A DNA stretch of 64,000 bases, from the NCBI RefSeq assembly GCF_014650075.1, contig NZ_BMUG01000006.1, forward strand, positions 186,001 to 250,000, read 5' to 3'. The notes under the pieces are model-generated. The model saw nothing but the letters and a program-made list of their open reading frames with translations. It did not search any database and was not told the origin of the DNA. Position numbers and translations under genes: made by a program. Positions 17,842-26,051 of the stretch are shown in pieces; the stretch's first letter is position 1; each line of letters starts with the position of its first letter. This DNA comes from Streptomyces microflavus. GTDB lineage: Bacteria > Actinomycetota > Actinomycetes > Streptomycetales > Streptomycetaceae.

Positions 17842-19058
17842 TTGTTGCCTCCGTCGAAATTCGGGTTCTCCCAGATGACCGTGGCGCCCATGCCGAAGCC
17901 GACGCACATCGTCGTCAGGCCGTAGCGGACCTCGGGCTGCTCCTCGAACTGCCGGGCCAGCTGCGTCATGAGGCGGACACCGGAGGAGGCCAGCGGGTGG
18001 CCGTACGCGATGGCGCCGCCGTACTGGTTGACACGGGCGTCGTCGTCGGCGATGCCGTAGTGCTCCAGGAAGGCGAGCACCTGCACGGCGAACGCCTCGT
18101 TGATCTCGAAGAGACCGATGTCGGAGATGGAGAGGCCGGCCTTGGACAGGGCCTTCTCCGTCGCCGGGATCGGGCCGTAGCCCATGACCTCCGGCTCGAC
18201 GCCCGCGAAGGCGTACGAGACGAGGCGCATCTTGACCGGGAGGCCCAGCTCGCGGGCGACGTCCTCGGCGGCGAGCAGGGAGGCGGTGGCGCCGTCGTTG
18301 AGCCCCGCGGCGTTACCGGCCGTCACCCGGCCGTGGGCGCGGAAGGGGGTCTTCAGACCCGCCAGGGACTCCATCGTGGTGCCCGGGCGCATCGGCTCGT
18401 CGGCGGTGACCAGGCCCCAGCCCGTCTCACCGGCTTCGGCGTTGGTGCGGCGCACCGAGACCGGTACCAGGTCCTGCTGGATCTTGCCGTTGGCGTACGC
18501 CTTGGCGGCCTTCTCCTGCGAACGCACCGCGTACTCGTCGGCGCGCTGCTTGGTGATCGAGGGGTAGCGGTCGTGCAGGTTCTCCGCCGTCATGCCCATG
18601 AACAGGGCGGACTCGTCGACCAGCTTCTCCGACACGAACCGCGGGTTCGGGTCGACGCCCTCGCCCATCGGGTGGCGGCCCATGTGCTCGACGCCACCGG
18701 CCACGACGACGTCGTACGCGCCGAAGGCGATGGAACCGGCCGTCGCGGTGACGGCGGTCAGGGCGCCCGCGCACATGCGGTCGATCGAGTAGCCGGGGAC
18801 GGACTGCGGCAGACCGGCCAGGATTCCGGCGGTACGGCCCAGCGTGAGGCCCTGGTCGCCGATCTGCGTGGTCGCGGCGATGGCGACCTCGTCGATCTTG
18901 GCGGGGTCCAGGTCCGGGTTGCGGCGCAGCAGCTCCCGGATGGCCTTCACGACGAGATCGTCGGCGCGGGTCTCGTGGTAGATGCCCTTCGGGCCCGCTT
19001 TGCCGAACGGGGTGCGGACGCCGTCGACGAAGACGACGTCCCGGATGGTACGAGGCAC
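17838..19058 (-). CDS. fadA: Acetyl-CoA acyltransferase (3-ketoacyl-CoA thiolase)
   Basis: Thiolase that cleaves 3-ketoacyl-CoA in the last step of each beta-oxidation round. The 406-residue protein shows the nucleophile loop DRMCAGALTA (Cys near 91), the NEAFAVQ motif, the GHPLASSG motif (catalytic His) and the C-terminal CVGFGMG motif (second Cys). GTG 19058 is chosen because GGAGGAG lies a proper distance upstream and the protein then begins PRTIRDVVFVDGVRTPFGK, as expected for family members. It is the first gene of a two-gene operon with fadB, overlapping by four bases. Confidence 0.95.
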   Translation of the reverse strand: MPRTIRDVVFVDGVRTPFGKAGPKGIYHETRADDLVVKAIRELLRRNPDLDPAKIDEVAIAATTQIGDQGLTLGRTAGILAGLPQSVPGYSIDRMCAGALTAVTATAGSIAFGAYDVVVAGGVEHMGRHPMGEGVDPNPRFVSEKLVDESALFMGMTAENLHDRYPSITKQRADEYAVRSQEKAAKAYANGKIQQDLVPVSVRRTNAEAGETGWGLVTADEPMRPGTTMESLAGLKTPFRAHGRVTAGNAAGLNDGATASLLAAEDVARELGLPVKMRLVSYAFAGVEPEVMGYGPIPATEKALSKAGLSISDIGLFEINEAFAVQVLAFLEHYGIADDDARVNQYGGAIAYGHPLASSGVRLMTQLARQFEEQPEVRYGLTTMCVGFGMGATVIWENPNFDGGNK

Positions 19059-19291
19059 GATGGCTCTCCTCCAGGGTGCGGGATGGCACTGCTGCGGGGC
19101 ACGCCCGTGGGGCGCACCGCCTGCCCTCATGCTACTTGCGGGTAACCAGACTGCCCACCCCTCATGGCCGGAGCGTCGAAGGTCACATTGCCCGGGTGCC
19201 CGCAGGAGCGCCCATGAGGCGGGGGAGTGGGCTCCGAACCTGGCGTGAATTCGACCATCGGTTCTCCATGTGAACAGGGCTCGGAGAGCGG

Positions 19292-19316
19292 AAAACCCCC
19301 GGCCGGTGACCGGGGG
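19292..19316 (-). terminator. Intrinsic terminator of RNase D gene
   Basis: A 7-bp GC stem (19296-19302 with 19310-19316) with a 7-base loop is followed on the minus strand by TTTT. It lies 30 bases after the stop of the RNase D gene. The remaining bases up to fadA (19059-19291) show no gene. Confidence 0.85.
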
Positions 19317-19345
19317 TGTCTTCCGCGCGGGGGCCGGCGGGTGGG

Positions 19346-20620
19346 TCAGGCGGTGGTGGCGAGCGCCCGGACCAGGAGGGGGCCGACCTGCTCGATCTGC
19401 CAGTGCCGGGCCCCGTAACCGGCGAGCGTGTCCTCGACGGCGCTCGGCGTCACGTTCTTCGGGGGCTCCCAGCAGACCCGGCGCACGGTGTCCGGGGTGA
19501 TCAGGTTCTCCTGGGGCATGTGGAGCCGCTCGGCCAGCTCGGAGACGGCCGAGCGGGCGGCCGAGAGGCGGGCCGCGGCCGCCGGGTCCTTGTCGGCCCA
19601 GGAGCGCGGGGGCGGCGGCCCGGCCGGCTGCTGACCGGGCTGCGGCAGCTCCGACTCCGGCAGCGCCTTGGCCCGCTCCACGGCCGCCTGCCACTGCTCC
19701 AGCTGACGGCGGCCCATGCGGTGGCCGAATCCGGGCAGTGCGGTGAGCGCTTGTACGTTGGCGGGCAGCGCCAGCGCGGCCTCCACGATCGCGGCGTCGC
19801 CCAGCACCTTGCCGGGGGAGATGTCGCGGCGCTGCGCCACCTGGTCCCGGGTGTTCCACAGCTCGCGGACGACCGCCATCTGACGGCGGCGGCGGACCTT
19901 GTGCATGCCCGAGGTGCGGCGCCAGGGGTCCTTGCGGGGCGGGGCGGGCGGCGCCGACGCGATGGCGTCGAACTCCTCCCGGGCCCACTCCAGCTTGCCC
20001 TGCTGCTCCAGCTCCTCCTCCAGCGCGTCGCGCAGGTCGATCAGGAGCTCCACGTCGAGCGCGGCGTAGCGCAGCCAGGGCTCGGGCAGCGGGCGGGTGG
20101 ACCAGTCCACGGCGGAGTGCCCCTTCTCCAGGGCGTAACCGAGGACGCTCTCGACCATGGCGCCGAGGCCGACGCGCGGGAAGCCCGCGAGGCGTCCGGC
20201 CAGCTCGGTGTCGAAGAGCGAGGTGGGAGCCATGCCTATGTCCCGCAGGCAGGGGAGGTCCTGGGTGGCGGCGTGCAGGATCCACTCGGAGCCGGTCAGG
20301 GCGGTGGACAGGCCGGAGAGGTCGGGGCAGCCGACCGGGTCGATCAGTGCGCTGCCCGCGCCTTCGCGGCGCAGCTGCACGAGGTAGGCGCGCTGGCCGT
20401 AGCGGTAGCCGGAGGCGCGCTCGGCGTCGACGGCCACCGGGCCGGTGCCCGCGGCGAAGGCCGCGACCACCCGGGCGAGGGCGTCGTCGGATGCCACCAC
20501 CGGGGGAATGCCCTCGCGAGGTTCGAGCAAGGGGATCGGCGCCGGGGCGACGTCGTCCGGGGGAGCGCCCCCGGTGGTTCGCAGTGAACTGTCTGCTGCG
20601 GTCTCTTGGGCGTCGGTCAC
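19346..20620 (-). CDS. rnd: Ribonuclease D (DEDDy 3'-5' exonuclease with HRDC domain)
   Basis: A 424-residue 3'-5' exoribonuclease involved in tRNA 3'-end trimming and RNA turnover. The Exo domain has VDAERASGY near 72 (motif I Asp and Glu), LHAATQDLPCL (motif II Asp) and YAALDVELL (motif III, DEDDy Tyr/Asp). A helical HRDC nucleic-acid-binding domain follows, with ALPGFGHRMGRRQLEQW near 300. The GTG start gives VTDAQETAAD and an acidic disordered leader. The gene is flanked by terminators on both sides and looks monocistronic. Confidence 0.93.
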   Translation of the reverse strand: MTDAQETAADSSLRTTGGAPPDDVAPAPIPLLEPREGIPPVVASDDALARVVAAFAAGTGPVAVDAERASGYRYGQRAYLVQLRREGAGSALIDPVGCPDLSGLSTALTGSEWILHAATQDLPCLRDIGMAPTSLFDTELAGRLAGFPRVGLGAMVESVLGYALEKGHSAVDWSTRPLPEPWLRYAALDVELLIDLRDALEEELEQQGKLEWAREEFDAIASAPPAPPRKDPWRRTSGMHKVRRRRQMAVVRELWNTRDQVAQRRDISPGKVLGDAAIVEAALALPANVQALTALPGFGHRMGRRQLEQWQAAVERAKALPESELPQPGQQPAGPPPPRSWADKDPAAAARLSAARSAVSELAERLHMPQENLITPDTVRRVCWEPPKNVTPSAVEDTLAGYGARHWQIEQVGPLLVRALATTA

Positions 20621-20646
20621 GCGTCAAGGGTATCTGTGTATACGCG

Positions 20647-20680
20647 CCACCCGTCGACGGAACGTTCCGTCGACGGGTGG
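20647..20680 (-). terminator. 34-bp perfect palindrome after whiI
   Basis: Bases 20647-20680 form two 17-base arms without spacer, centred on aacgtt. It lies 57 bases after the whiI stop and 26 bases before the RNase D start, so it likely terminates whiI transcription and lies near the rnd promoter. Other palindrome functions (protein site) are possible. Confidence 0.6.
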
Positions 20681-20737
20681 CCATGCGCGTATTCCAGCCG
20701 GAGGCGCATCGGTGCACGTCCCGGTGGGGGTGTGGGG

Positions 20738-21400
20738 TCAGTGGATGATGCCCGTCCGCAGGGCGACGGCGACCATTCCTGCGCGGTCTCCGGTGCCGAG
20801 CTTGCGGGCGATGCGGGCGAGGTGGGACTTGACGGTCAGGGCGGAGAGGCCCATCGAGACGCCGATGGCCTTGTTCGACTGGCCTTCGGCGACCAGGCGG
20901 AGCACCTCCACCTCACGTCCTGACAGTTCGCGGTAGCCGCCCGGGTGGCTCGGGGAACCGGGAGGCCGGCGGTGCATACGTGCGGCATTGGCGCCGATGG
21001 GAGCGACGCCGGGGCGGGTGGGGTGGCCGATGTTGGTTCGGGTGCCGGTGACGACGTAGCCCTTCACGCCGCCCGCGAGGGCGTTGCGAACGGCGCCGAT
21101 GTCGTCGGCGGCGGAGAGGGCGAGACCGTTCGGCCAGCCTGCGGCGCGGGTCTCGGACAGCAGGGTCAGCCCGGAACCGTCGGGCAGGTGGACGTCGGCA
21201 ATGCAGATGTCGCGCGGGTTGCCGACGCGGGGACGTGCCTCCGCGATGGACGACGCCTCGATGACGTCACGTACTCCGAGGGCCCACAGATGGCGGGTGA
21301 CGGTGGAACGGACGCGCGGGTCGGCCACGACGACCATGGCCGTCGGCTTGTTCGGGCGGTAGGCGACCAGGCTTGCGGGCTGCTCAAGGAGAACGGACAC
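20738..21400 (-). CDS. whiI: Atypical NarL/LuxR-type response regulator, WhiI-like
   Basis: WhiI is a response-regulator-like protein needed for late sporulation septation in Streptomyces. This one has a receiver domain (about 21-120) and a LuxR HTH (about 158-218, ELSGREVEVLRLVAEGQSN then LTVKSHLARIARKLG). The presumed acceptor Asp69 (ADVHLPDGSG) and Lys113 are present, but the usual acidic pair is reduced to Ala26-Asp27, so phosphorylation may be absent or altered, as described for WhiI. GTG 21400 gives 220 residues and follows AGGAGG. An in-frame ATG at 21478 adds a Pro-rich tail but lies at the predicted transcript start, so I rejected it. The symbol rests on similarity and context from memory. 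Confidence 0.8.
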   Translation of the reverse strand: MSVLLEQPASLVAYRPNKPTAMVVVADPRVRSTVTRHLWALGVRDVIEASSIAEARPRVGNPRDICIADVHLPDGSGLTLLSETRAAGWPNGLALSAADDIGAVRNALAGGVKGYVVTGTRTNIGHPTRPGVAPIGANAARMHRRPPGSPSHPGGYRELSGREVEVLRLVAEGQSNKAIGVSMGLSALTVKSHLARIARKLGTGDRAGMVAVALRTGIIH

Positions 21401-21483
21401 CAGGCCTCCTGGGGGGAGTGGCGGGACGGGGGCCGGCTCGGGGGATGAAGCCGGGGCGAACCGTGCTTGAAGGGTCATTGACC

Positions 21484-21511
21484 TCTTCGGCAGCAGACCC
21501 GTCCTCCTTTA
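21484..21511 (-). promoter_or_regulatory. Candidate sigma-WhiG promoter of whiI
   Basis: Reading the minus strand, TAAA (21511-21508) is followed after 16 bases by GCCGAAGA (21491-21484). This is close to the flagellar/WhiG-type consensus TAAA-N15-GCCGATAA. Transcription would start near 21477, giving a leader of about 77 bases before GTG 21400. In S. coelicolor whiI is known to depend on sigma-WhiG, which agrees. Confidence 0.55.
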
Positions 21512-21613
21512 GAGGAAGATCACGATTTGGTGAGTAACAATTCGGGCAAATAGGACGCGCGATCGATTGTACGAAAAGAGAGCCGGTGTGTGTGCGAAAT
21601 GGGTGACGGGGTG

Positions 21614-22279
21614 TTACGAAACCTGTGGACCGCGCCTCTGCGGCAGCGTCACCACCGCCGCGTCCGTCGGATCCGACGGCGGCAGCCCCGCGATCTGGCA
21701 GAGCAGATCACCCCAGGCCATCAGGTGCGCCGCCGCGTCCGGCACCCCGCCCCGGCCTTCGCGCGGCGTCCACGAGGCCCGGATCTCGATCTGCGTCGCC
21801 GGACGGCGCGCGGAGAGCGCACCGAAGTAGTGCGATCCGGCGCGTGTCACCGTCCCTCCGGCTTCCCCGTACGACAATCCGCGCGCGTCCAGCGCCCCGG
21901 TCAGCCAGGACCAGCACACCTCCGGCAGCAGCGGATCGGCGGCCATCTCCGGCTCCAGCTCCGCCCGCACCAGCGTCACCAGACGGAACGCGCCCTGCCA
22001 GGCGTCGTGCCCCGCCGGGTCGTGCAGCAGGACGAGCCTGCCGTCCGCGAGATCGTCCTCGCCGTCGACCACCGCCGCCTCCAGCGCGTACGCGTGGGGC
22101 GCCAGGCGCTGCGGGGGCCGCGTGGTCTCCACCTCCAGCTCCGGGCGGAGCCGTGCGGAGCGCAACGCGTCGACCGCCGACCGGAACGCGGCCGGGACGG
22201 GAGGGTCCTCCGCCGCGTCCTTGTCCTTGCTGTCAGCACTGTCGGAATGATCGGAAAATTGTCCCTGAGCCGGAGCCAT
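21614..22279 (-). CDS. DUF3000 family protein
   Basis: A 221-residue actinobacterial protein of unknown function. An acidic low-complexity N-terminus (roughly 1-28, rich in Asp/Lys/Ser) precedes the conserved body, which contains GRLVLLHDPAGHDAWQGAFR and a C-terminal AHLMAWGDLLCQIAGLPP. No signal peptide, membrane segment or catalytic motif is visible. It sits between whiI and the divergent hemE, with 92 bases to the hemE start. Confidence 0.75.
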   Translation of the reverse strand: MAPAQGQFSDHSDSADSKDKDAAEDPPVPAAFRSAVDALRSARLRPELEVETTRPPQRLAPHAYALEAAVVDGEDDLADGRLVLLHDPAGHDAWQGAFRLVTLVRAELEPEMAADPLLPEVCWSWLTGALDARGLSYGEAGGTVTRAGSHYFGALSARRPATQIEIRASWTPREGRGGVPDAAAHLMAWGDLLCQIAGLPPSDPTDAAVVTLPQRRGPQVS

Positions 22280-22371
22280 GCCGGGAAGAGTAGGCGGAAC
22301 GCGGGCCCCGCGCAGGGAGAGACACCCCTGCGGCGCCGGGCTCCTTCGCCGTGCGTGCGAAGATTTGGTGC

Positions 22372-23457
22372 GTGAGTGCCAACGACAGCCCCTCGGGCCA
22401 GCAGACCACGACCGCCGCCAGCAACGACGCCACCCACGACTCGGCGTTCCTCAAGGCCTGCCGGCGCGAACCCGTGCCGCACACGCCGGTCTGGTTCATG
22501 CGGCAGGCGGGGCGCTCGCTGCCCGAGTACCTGAAGGTCCGCGAGGGCATCGCGATGCTCGACTCCTGCATGATGCCGGAGCTGGTCACCGAGATCACGC
22601 TGCAGCCCGTACGCCGCCACAAGGTCGACGCCGCGATCTACTTCAGCGACATCGTCGTCCCCCTCAAGGCCATCGGCATCGACCTCGACATCAAGCCCGG
22701 CGTCGGCCCCGTCATCGCCGAGCCCATCCGCACCCGCGCCGACCTGGCCCGGCTGCGCGACCTGACCCCCGAGGACGTCCCGTACGTCACCGAGGCCATC
22801 GGGATGCTCACCGCCGAGCTGGGCGCCACCCCGCTCATCGGCTTCGCCGGGGCCCCCTTCACCCTCGCCAGCTACCTCGTCGAGGGCGGCCCCTCGCGCA
22901 ACCACGAGCGCACCAAGGCCATGATGTACGGCGACCCGCAGCTCTGGGCCGACCTCGTGGACCGGCTCGCGGAGATCACCGGCGCCTTCCTCAAGGTCCA
23001 GATCGAGGCCGGCGCCTCCGCCGTCCAGCTCTTCGACTCCTGGGTCGGCGCGCTGGCCCCCGCCGACTACCGCCGCGCCGTGCTCCCCGCCTCGGCCAAG
23101 GTCTTCGACGCCGTCGCCCCGTACGGCGTCCCCCGCATCCACTTCGGCGTCGGCACCGGCGAGCTGCTCGGGCTGATGGGCGAGGCCGGGGCGGACGTCG
23201 TCGGCGTCGACTGGCGGGTCCCGATGGACGAGGCCGCGCGCCGCGTCGGCCCCGGCAAGGCGCTCCAGGGCAACCTCGACCCGGCGGTGCTGTTCGCGCC
23301 GACCCCCGCCGTCGAGGCGAAGACCCGCGAGGTGCTGGACGCCGCCGCGGGCCTGGAGGGCCACATCTTCAACCTCGGCCACGGCGTCATGCCGTCCATG
23401 GACCCGGACGCGCTCACCCGGCTCGTGGAGTACGTGCACGAGCAGACCGCGCGCTGA
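22372..23457 (+). CDS. hemE: Uroporphyrinogen decarboxylase
   Basis: Cytosolic enzyme that removes four carboxyls from uroporphyrinogen III to give coproporphyrinogen III. The 361-residue protein has the signature PVWFMRQAGRSLPEY near residue 38 (Arg residues that bind substrate), YFSDIVVPL (catalytic Asp region), GFAGAPFTLASYLVEGG, and the C-terminal FNLGHGVMP. GTG 22372 is chosen; an upstream GTG at 22351 is in frame. No clear ribosome site precedes either. Downstream genes cgoX and chdC belong to the same pathway but are separated by two minus-strand genes. Confidence 0.95.
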   Translation: MSANDSPSGQQTTTAASNDATHDSAFLKACRREPVPHTPVWFMRQAGRSLPEYLKVREGIAMLDSCMMPELVTEITLQPVRRHKVDAAIYFSDIVVPLKAIGIDLDIKPGVGPVIAEPIRTRADLARLRDLTPEDVPYVTEAIGMLTAELGATPLIGFAGAPFTLASYLVEGGPSRNHERTKAMMYGDPQLWADLVDRLAEITGAFLKVQIEAGASAVQLFDSWVGALAPADYRRAVLPASAKVFDAVAPYGVPRIHFGVGTGELLGLMGEAGADVVGVDWRVPMDEAARRVGPGKALQGNLDPAVLFAPTPAVEAKTREVLDAAAGLEGHIFNLGHGVMPSMDPDALTRLVEYVHEQTAR

Positions 23458-23465
23458 CGCCACCT

Positions 23466-23493
23466 GTCCCGGGGGCTTCCGAGCCCCCGGGAC
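23466..23493. terminator. Bidirectional hairpin between hemE and FAD oxidoreductase
   Basis: A 12-bp perfect stem (23466-23477 with 23482-23493) with a TCCG loop fills the gap between two convergent genes. Confidence 0.8.
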
Positions 23494-23499
23494 CACCCG

Positions 23500-24888
23500 T
23501 CAGCTTCCCGCGCCCCGCACCGCCGCCACCGTCTTGCGGGCCGCCACCAGGACCGGGTCCCACACCGGGGAGAACGGCGGCGCGTAGCCCAGGTCGAGCG
23601 CCGTCATCTGCTCCACCGTCATCCCGGCCGTCAGCGCCACCGCCGCCACGTCCACGCGCTTGGCCGCCCCCTCACGGCCGACGATCTGCACCCCGAGCAG
23701 CCGTCCCGTACGGTGCTCCGCGATCATCTTCACCGTCATCGGCTTCGCCCCCGGGTAGTACCCCGCCCGCTGTGTCGACTCGATGGTCGCCGTGACGTAC
23801 CGCAGCCCGACCGCGCGGGCGTCCTTCTCCCGCAGGCCGGTCCGGGCGATCTCCAGGTCGCAGACCTTGCTCACCGCCGTACCGACGACACCCGGGAACG
23901 TCCCGTAGCCGCCGCCGACGTTCGAGCCGATGACCTGGCCGTGCTTGTTGGCGTGGGTGCCCAGCGCGATGTGACGCGTCCGGCCCGCCACCAGGTCCAG
24001 GACCTCCACGCAGTCGCCGCCCGCCCAGATGTTGTCGTGGCCCACGGCCCGCATCGCCAGGTCGGTCAGGAGCCCGCCGTGCGGCCCCACCGTGAGACCC
24101 GCCTCCCGGGCCAGCTCCGCCTCCGGCTCGACGCCGATGCCGAGGACCACCACATCCGCCGGGTAGGTCCGCTCGTCGGTCGCCACCTCGCTGACCCGGC
24201 CGTCCGGGCCCGTGAGGATCTTGGTGACGGATGCGCCGTTGACGGTGGTGATGCCGAGCCCGTCCATCGCGTCGTGGACCAGCCTGCCCATGTCCGGGTC
24301 GAGCGTCGCCATCGGCTGCTCGCCCCGGTTGAGGACCGTCACCTCGAAACCGCGCTTCAGCATCGCCTCGGCCATCTCGACGCCGATGTACCCGGCCCCG
24401 ACCACGACCGCCCGCCGCCTCCTCCCGGCGTCCACGGCGTCCAGCGAGTCCAGCAGCGCCTGCCCGTCGCCCAGGGTCTGCACCCCGTGCACGCCCGGCG
24501 CGTCGATGCCCGGCAGCTCCGGGCGGACCGGACGGGCCCCGGTGGCGATCACCAGCTTGTCGAAGCCCGTCCAGTACGTGTCCCCGCTCTCCCGGTCCAG
24601 CGCCCGCACCCGCCTCCCGGCCACATCGATCTCCGTGACCTCGGTGCGCATCCGCAGATCGATGGCCCGCTCCCGGTGCTCCTCGGGGGTACGGGCGATC
24701 AGGTCGTCCCGGTGCCCGACGTCCCCGCTCACCCAGTACGGGATGCCGCACGCGGAGTACGAGGTGAAGCGGGAGCGCTCGAAGGCGATGATCTCCAGCT
24801 CGTCCGGCCCCTTCAGCCTGCGGGCCTGCGACGCGGCGGACATGCCCGCCGCGTCGCCGCCGATGACCACGAGTCGCTCCGCTGCCAT
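23500..24888 (-). CDS. FAD-dependent NAD(P)-disulfide oxidoreductase (CoA-disulfide reductase/NADH oxidase type)
   Basis: A 462-residue pyridine-nucleotide disulfide oxidoreductase. The FAD-binding start is VVIGGDAAGMSAA at 7-19, and the single redox cysteine Cys47 lies in SYSACGIPYW, as in CoA-disulfide reductases and NADH oxidases rather than CxxxxC glutathione reductases. An NAD-binding Rossmann motif VVVGAGYIGVEMAE lies near 158, and a second FAD motif (IWAGGDCVE) near 290. The C-terminal dimerisation domain ends with APPFSPVWDPV. The physiological substrate is not clear; mycothiol or CoA disulfides are candidates. It is 50 bases downstream of the DUF4349 gene on the same strand. Confidence 0.85.
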   Translation of the reverse strand: MAAERLVVIGGDAAGMSAASQARRLKGPDELEIIAFERSRFTSYSACGIPYWVSGDVGHRDDLIARTPEEHRERAIDLRMRTEVTEIDVAGRRVRALDRESGDTYWTGFDKLVIATGARPVRPELPGIDAPGVHGVQTLGDGQALLDSLDAVDAGRRRRAVVVGAGYIGVEMAEAMLKRGFEVTVLNRGEQPMATLDPDMGRLVHDAMDGLGITTVNGASVTKILTGPDGRVSEVATDERTYPADVVVLGIGVEPEAELAREAGLTVGPHGGLLTDLAMRAVGHDNIWAGGDCVEVLDLVAGRTRHIALGTHANKHGQVIGSNVGGGYGTFPGVVGTAVSKVCDLEIARTGLREKDARAVGLRYVTATIESTQRAGYYPGAKPMTVKMIAEHRTGRLLGVQIVGREGAAKRVDVAAVALTAGMTVEQMTALDLGYAPPFSPVWDPVLVAARKTVAAVRGAGS

Positions 24889-24938
24889 TCCGGGTCCCTT
24901 TCGCCGTGTCAGGGAGCCCAGGCTACGGCGCCGGGGCC

Positions 24939-25925
24939 TCAGGGGGCCGGTGTGCTCTCCGGCTCCGGCCGGGGTGCCGCCACGGCCGTACGGGCCGCCC
25001 GCCGGGCACGCAGCACCCGCCACACCACCAGCACCAGCGCGGCCGTGGCCAGGAACGGGGCCGCCGCGCCGATCGCCACCGCGATCCACCGGAACATCGT
25101 CACGAACGCGTCCCAGCCGCCGCCCAGCGCGTCCAGGAACCCCGGGTCGTCGTCCTTCCCGTCCTTGCGCGGGGCGTCCGGCTCGGTCAGGTCCAGGGTG
25201 ATCGTCGCCAGCGAGGTGCGGTCCTTCAGGCTCGCCTGCTGGGCCAGCAGCGACTCCAGATCGGCCTGACGGCTGCTCAGCTCGCCCTCCAGCGTGACGA
25301 CATCGGTGAGCTTCTCCGCCTTGTCCATCAGCTCCCGCACCCGCGTCACACTCGCCCGCTGGGTGGCGATCCGGCTCTCCACGTCCACGACCTGGTCGGT
25401 GACGTCCTTCGCGTTCGAGGAGCGGGACAGCAGCTTCCCGGAGCCGGTGAGCTCGCGCAGCACCTCCTGGTAGCTGTCCTGCGGCACCCGCAGCACGAGG
25501 TGCGAGGTCTCGTGCTCGTCATCGATCCGCTCGGTGGTCTCGGTCGCCACCAGGCCCCCGCTCGCCTCCACCGCGCTCCGGGCGGCGGCCGCCGCCTTCG
25601 GTGCGCTCCTCACCTCGACGGAGAGCTCGGTGGTCCGGATGACGTGGGTGCCCGCGGCCCCCGGCGTCGGCGCCTTGTCCTGCCGCTCGCCGCTCTTCGC
25701 CGCCCCCGGGGCGGCGGAGGCCGCCGAGTCGCCCGGGGCGTACTGCTCGTCCGCGATCCCCTTCTCCGCGCTCGCCTTGAGGTCGTTCGACCCCTTGGCC
25801 GCGTCGGACGCGTCGCCGGCCCCGCAGCCGCCGACGAGCAGCACCGCGCCGAGAGCACCCGCCGTCAGGGCGGCACGGAGACGGGAGCGGCGGTGGTGGA
25901 AGCGGGCGTCGATATCGCTGTTCAT
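24939..25925 (-). CDS. DUF4349 lipoprotein
   Basis: A 328-residue predicted lipoprotein. A basic N-terminus and hydrophobic run are followed by the lipobox LLVGGC (Cys34). The DUF4349 body includes a coiled-coil stretch (about 190-245, DVESRIATQRASVTRVRELM and following) and a C-terminal transmembrane helix (about 285-308) with a short Arg-rich cytoplasmic tail. It is thus tethered at both ends. ATG 25925 has a GGGGGGACC ribosome site. The function of the family is unknown; its genes often lie by cell-envelope functions. It is divergent from cgoX across 126 bases. Confidence 0.85.
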   Translation of the reverse strand: MNSDIDARFHHRRSRLRAALTAGALGAVLLVGGCGAGDASDAAKGSNDLKASAEKGIADEQYAPGDSAASAAPGAAKSGERQDKAPTPGAAGTHVIRTTELSVEVRSAPKAAAAARSAVEASGGLVATETTERIDDEHETSHLVLRVPQDSYQEVLRELTGSGKLLSRSSNAKDVTDQVVDVESRIATQRASVTRVRELMDKAEKLTDVVTLEGELSSRQADLESLLAQQASLKDRTSLATITLDLTEPDAPRKDGKDDDPGFLDALGGGWDAFVTMFRWIAVAIGAAAPFLATAALVLVVWRVLRARRAARTAVAAPRPEPESTPAP

Positions 25926-26051
25926 AACAGGTCCCCCCAGGACGCTTGCCGATACTGCCGGTTCGACGCGGACCCTCCCGAACCGGTTTCCGGCCAGGGG
26001 TTTCGAAGTGGTCACGGTCAGGACCCGGAAGCGGTTTGAGAGAGTGGACCC

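Noticed and set aside
15811..17925. 704-codon plus-strand frame opposite fadB
   Set aside because: Antisense shadow of the fadB gene: biased composition (Asp/Arg/Gly/Leu), no recognisable motif, and fadB is complete.
21401..21478. ATG 21478 as the whiI start
   Set aside because: Poor ribosome spacing, Pro-rich extension, and it lies at the predicted transcript start; GTG 21400 has AGGAGG.
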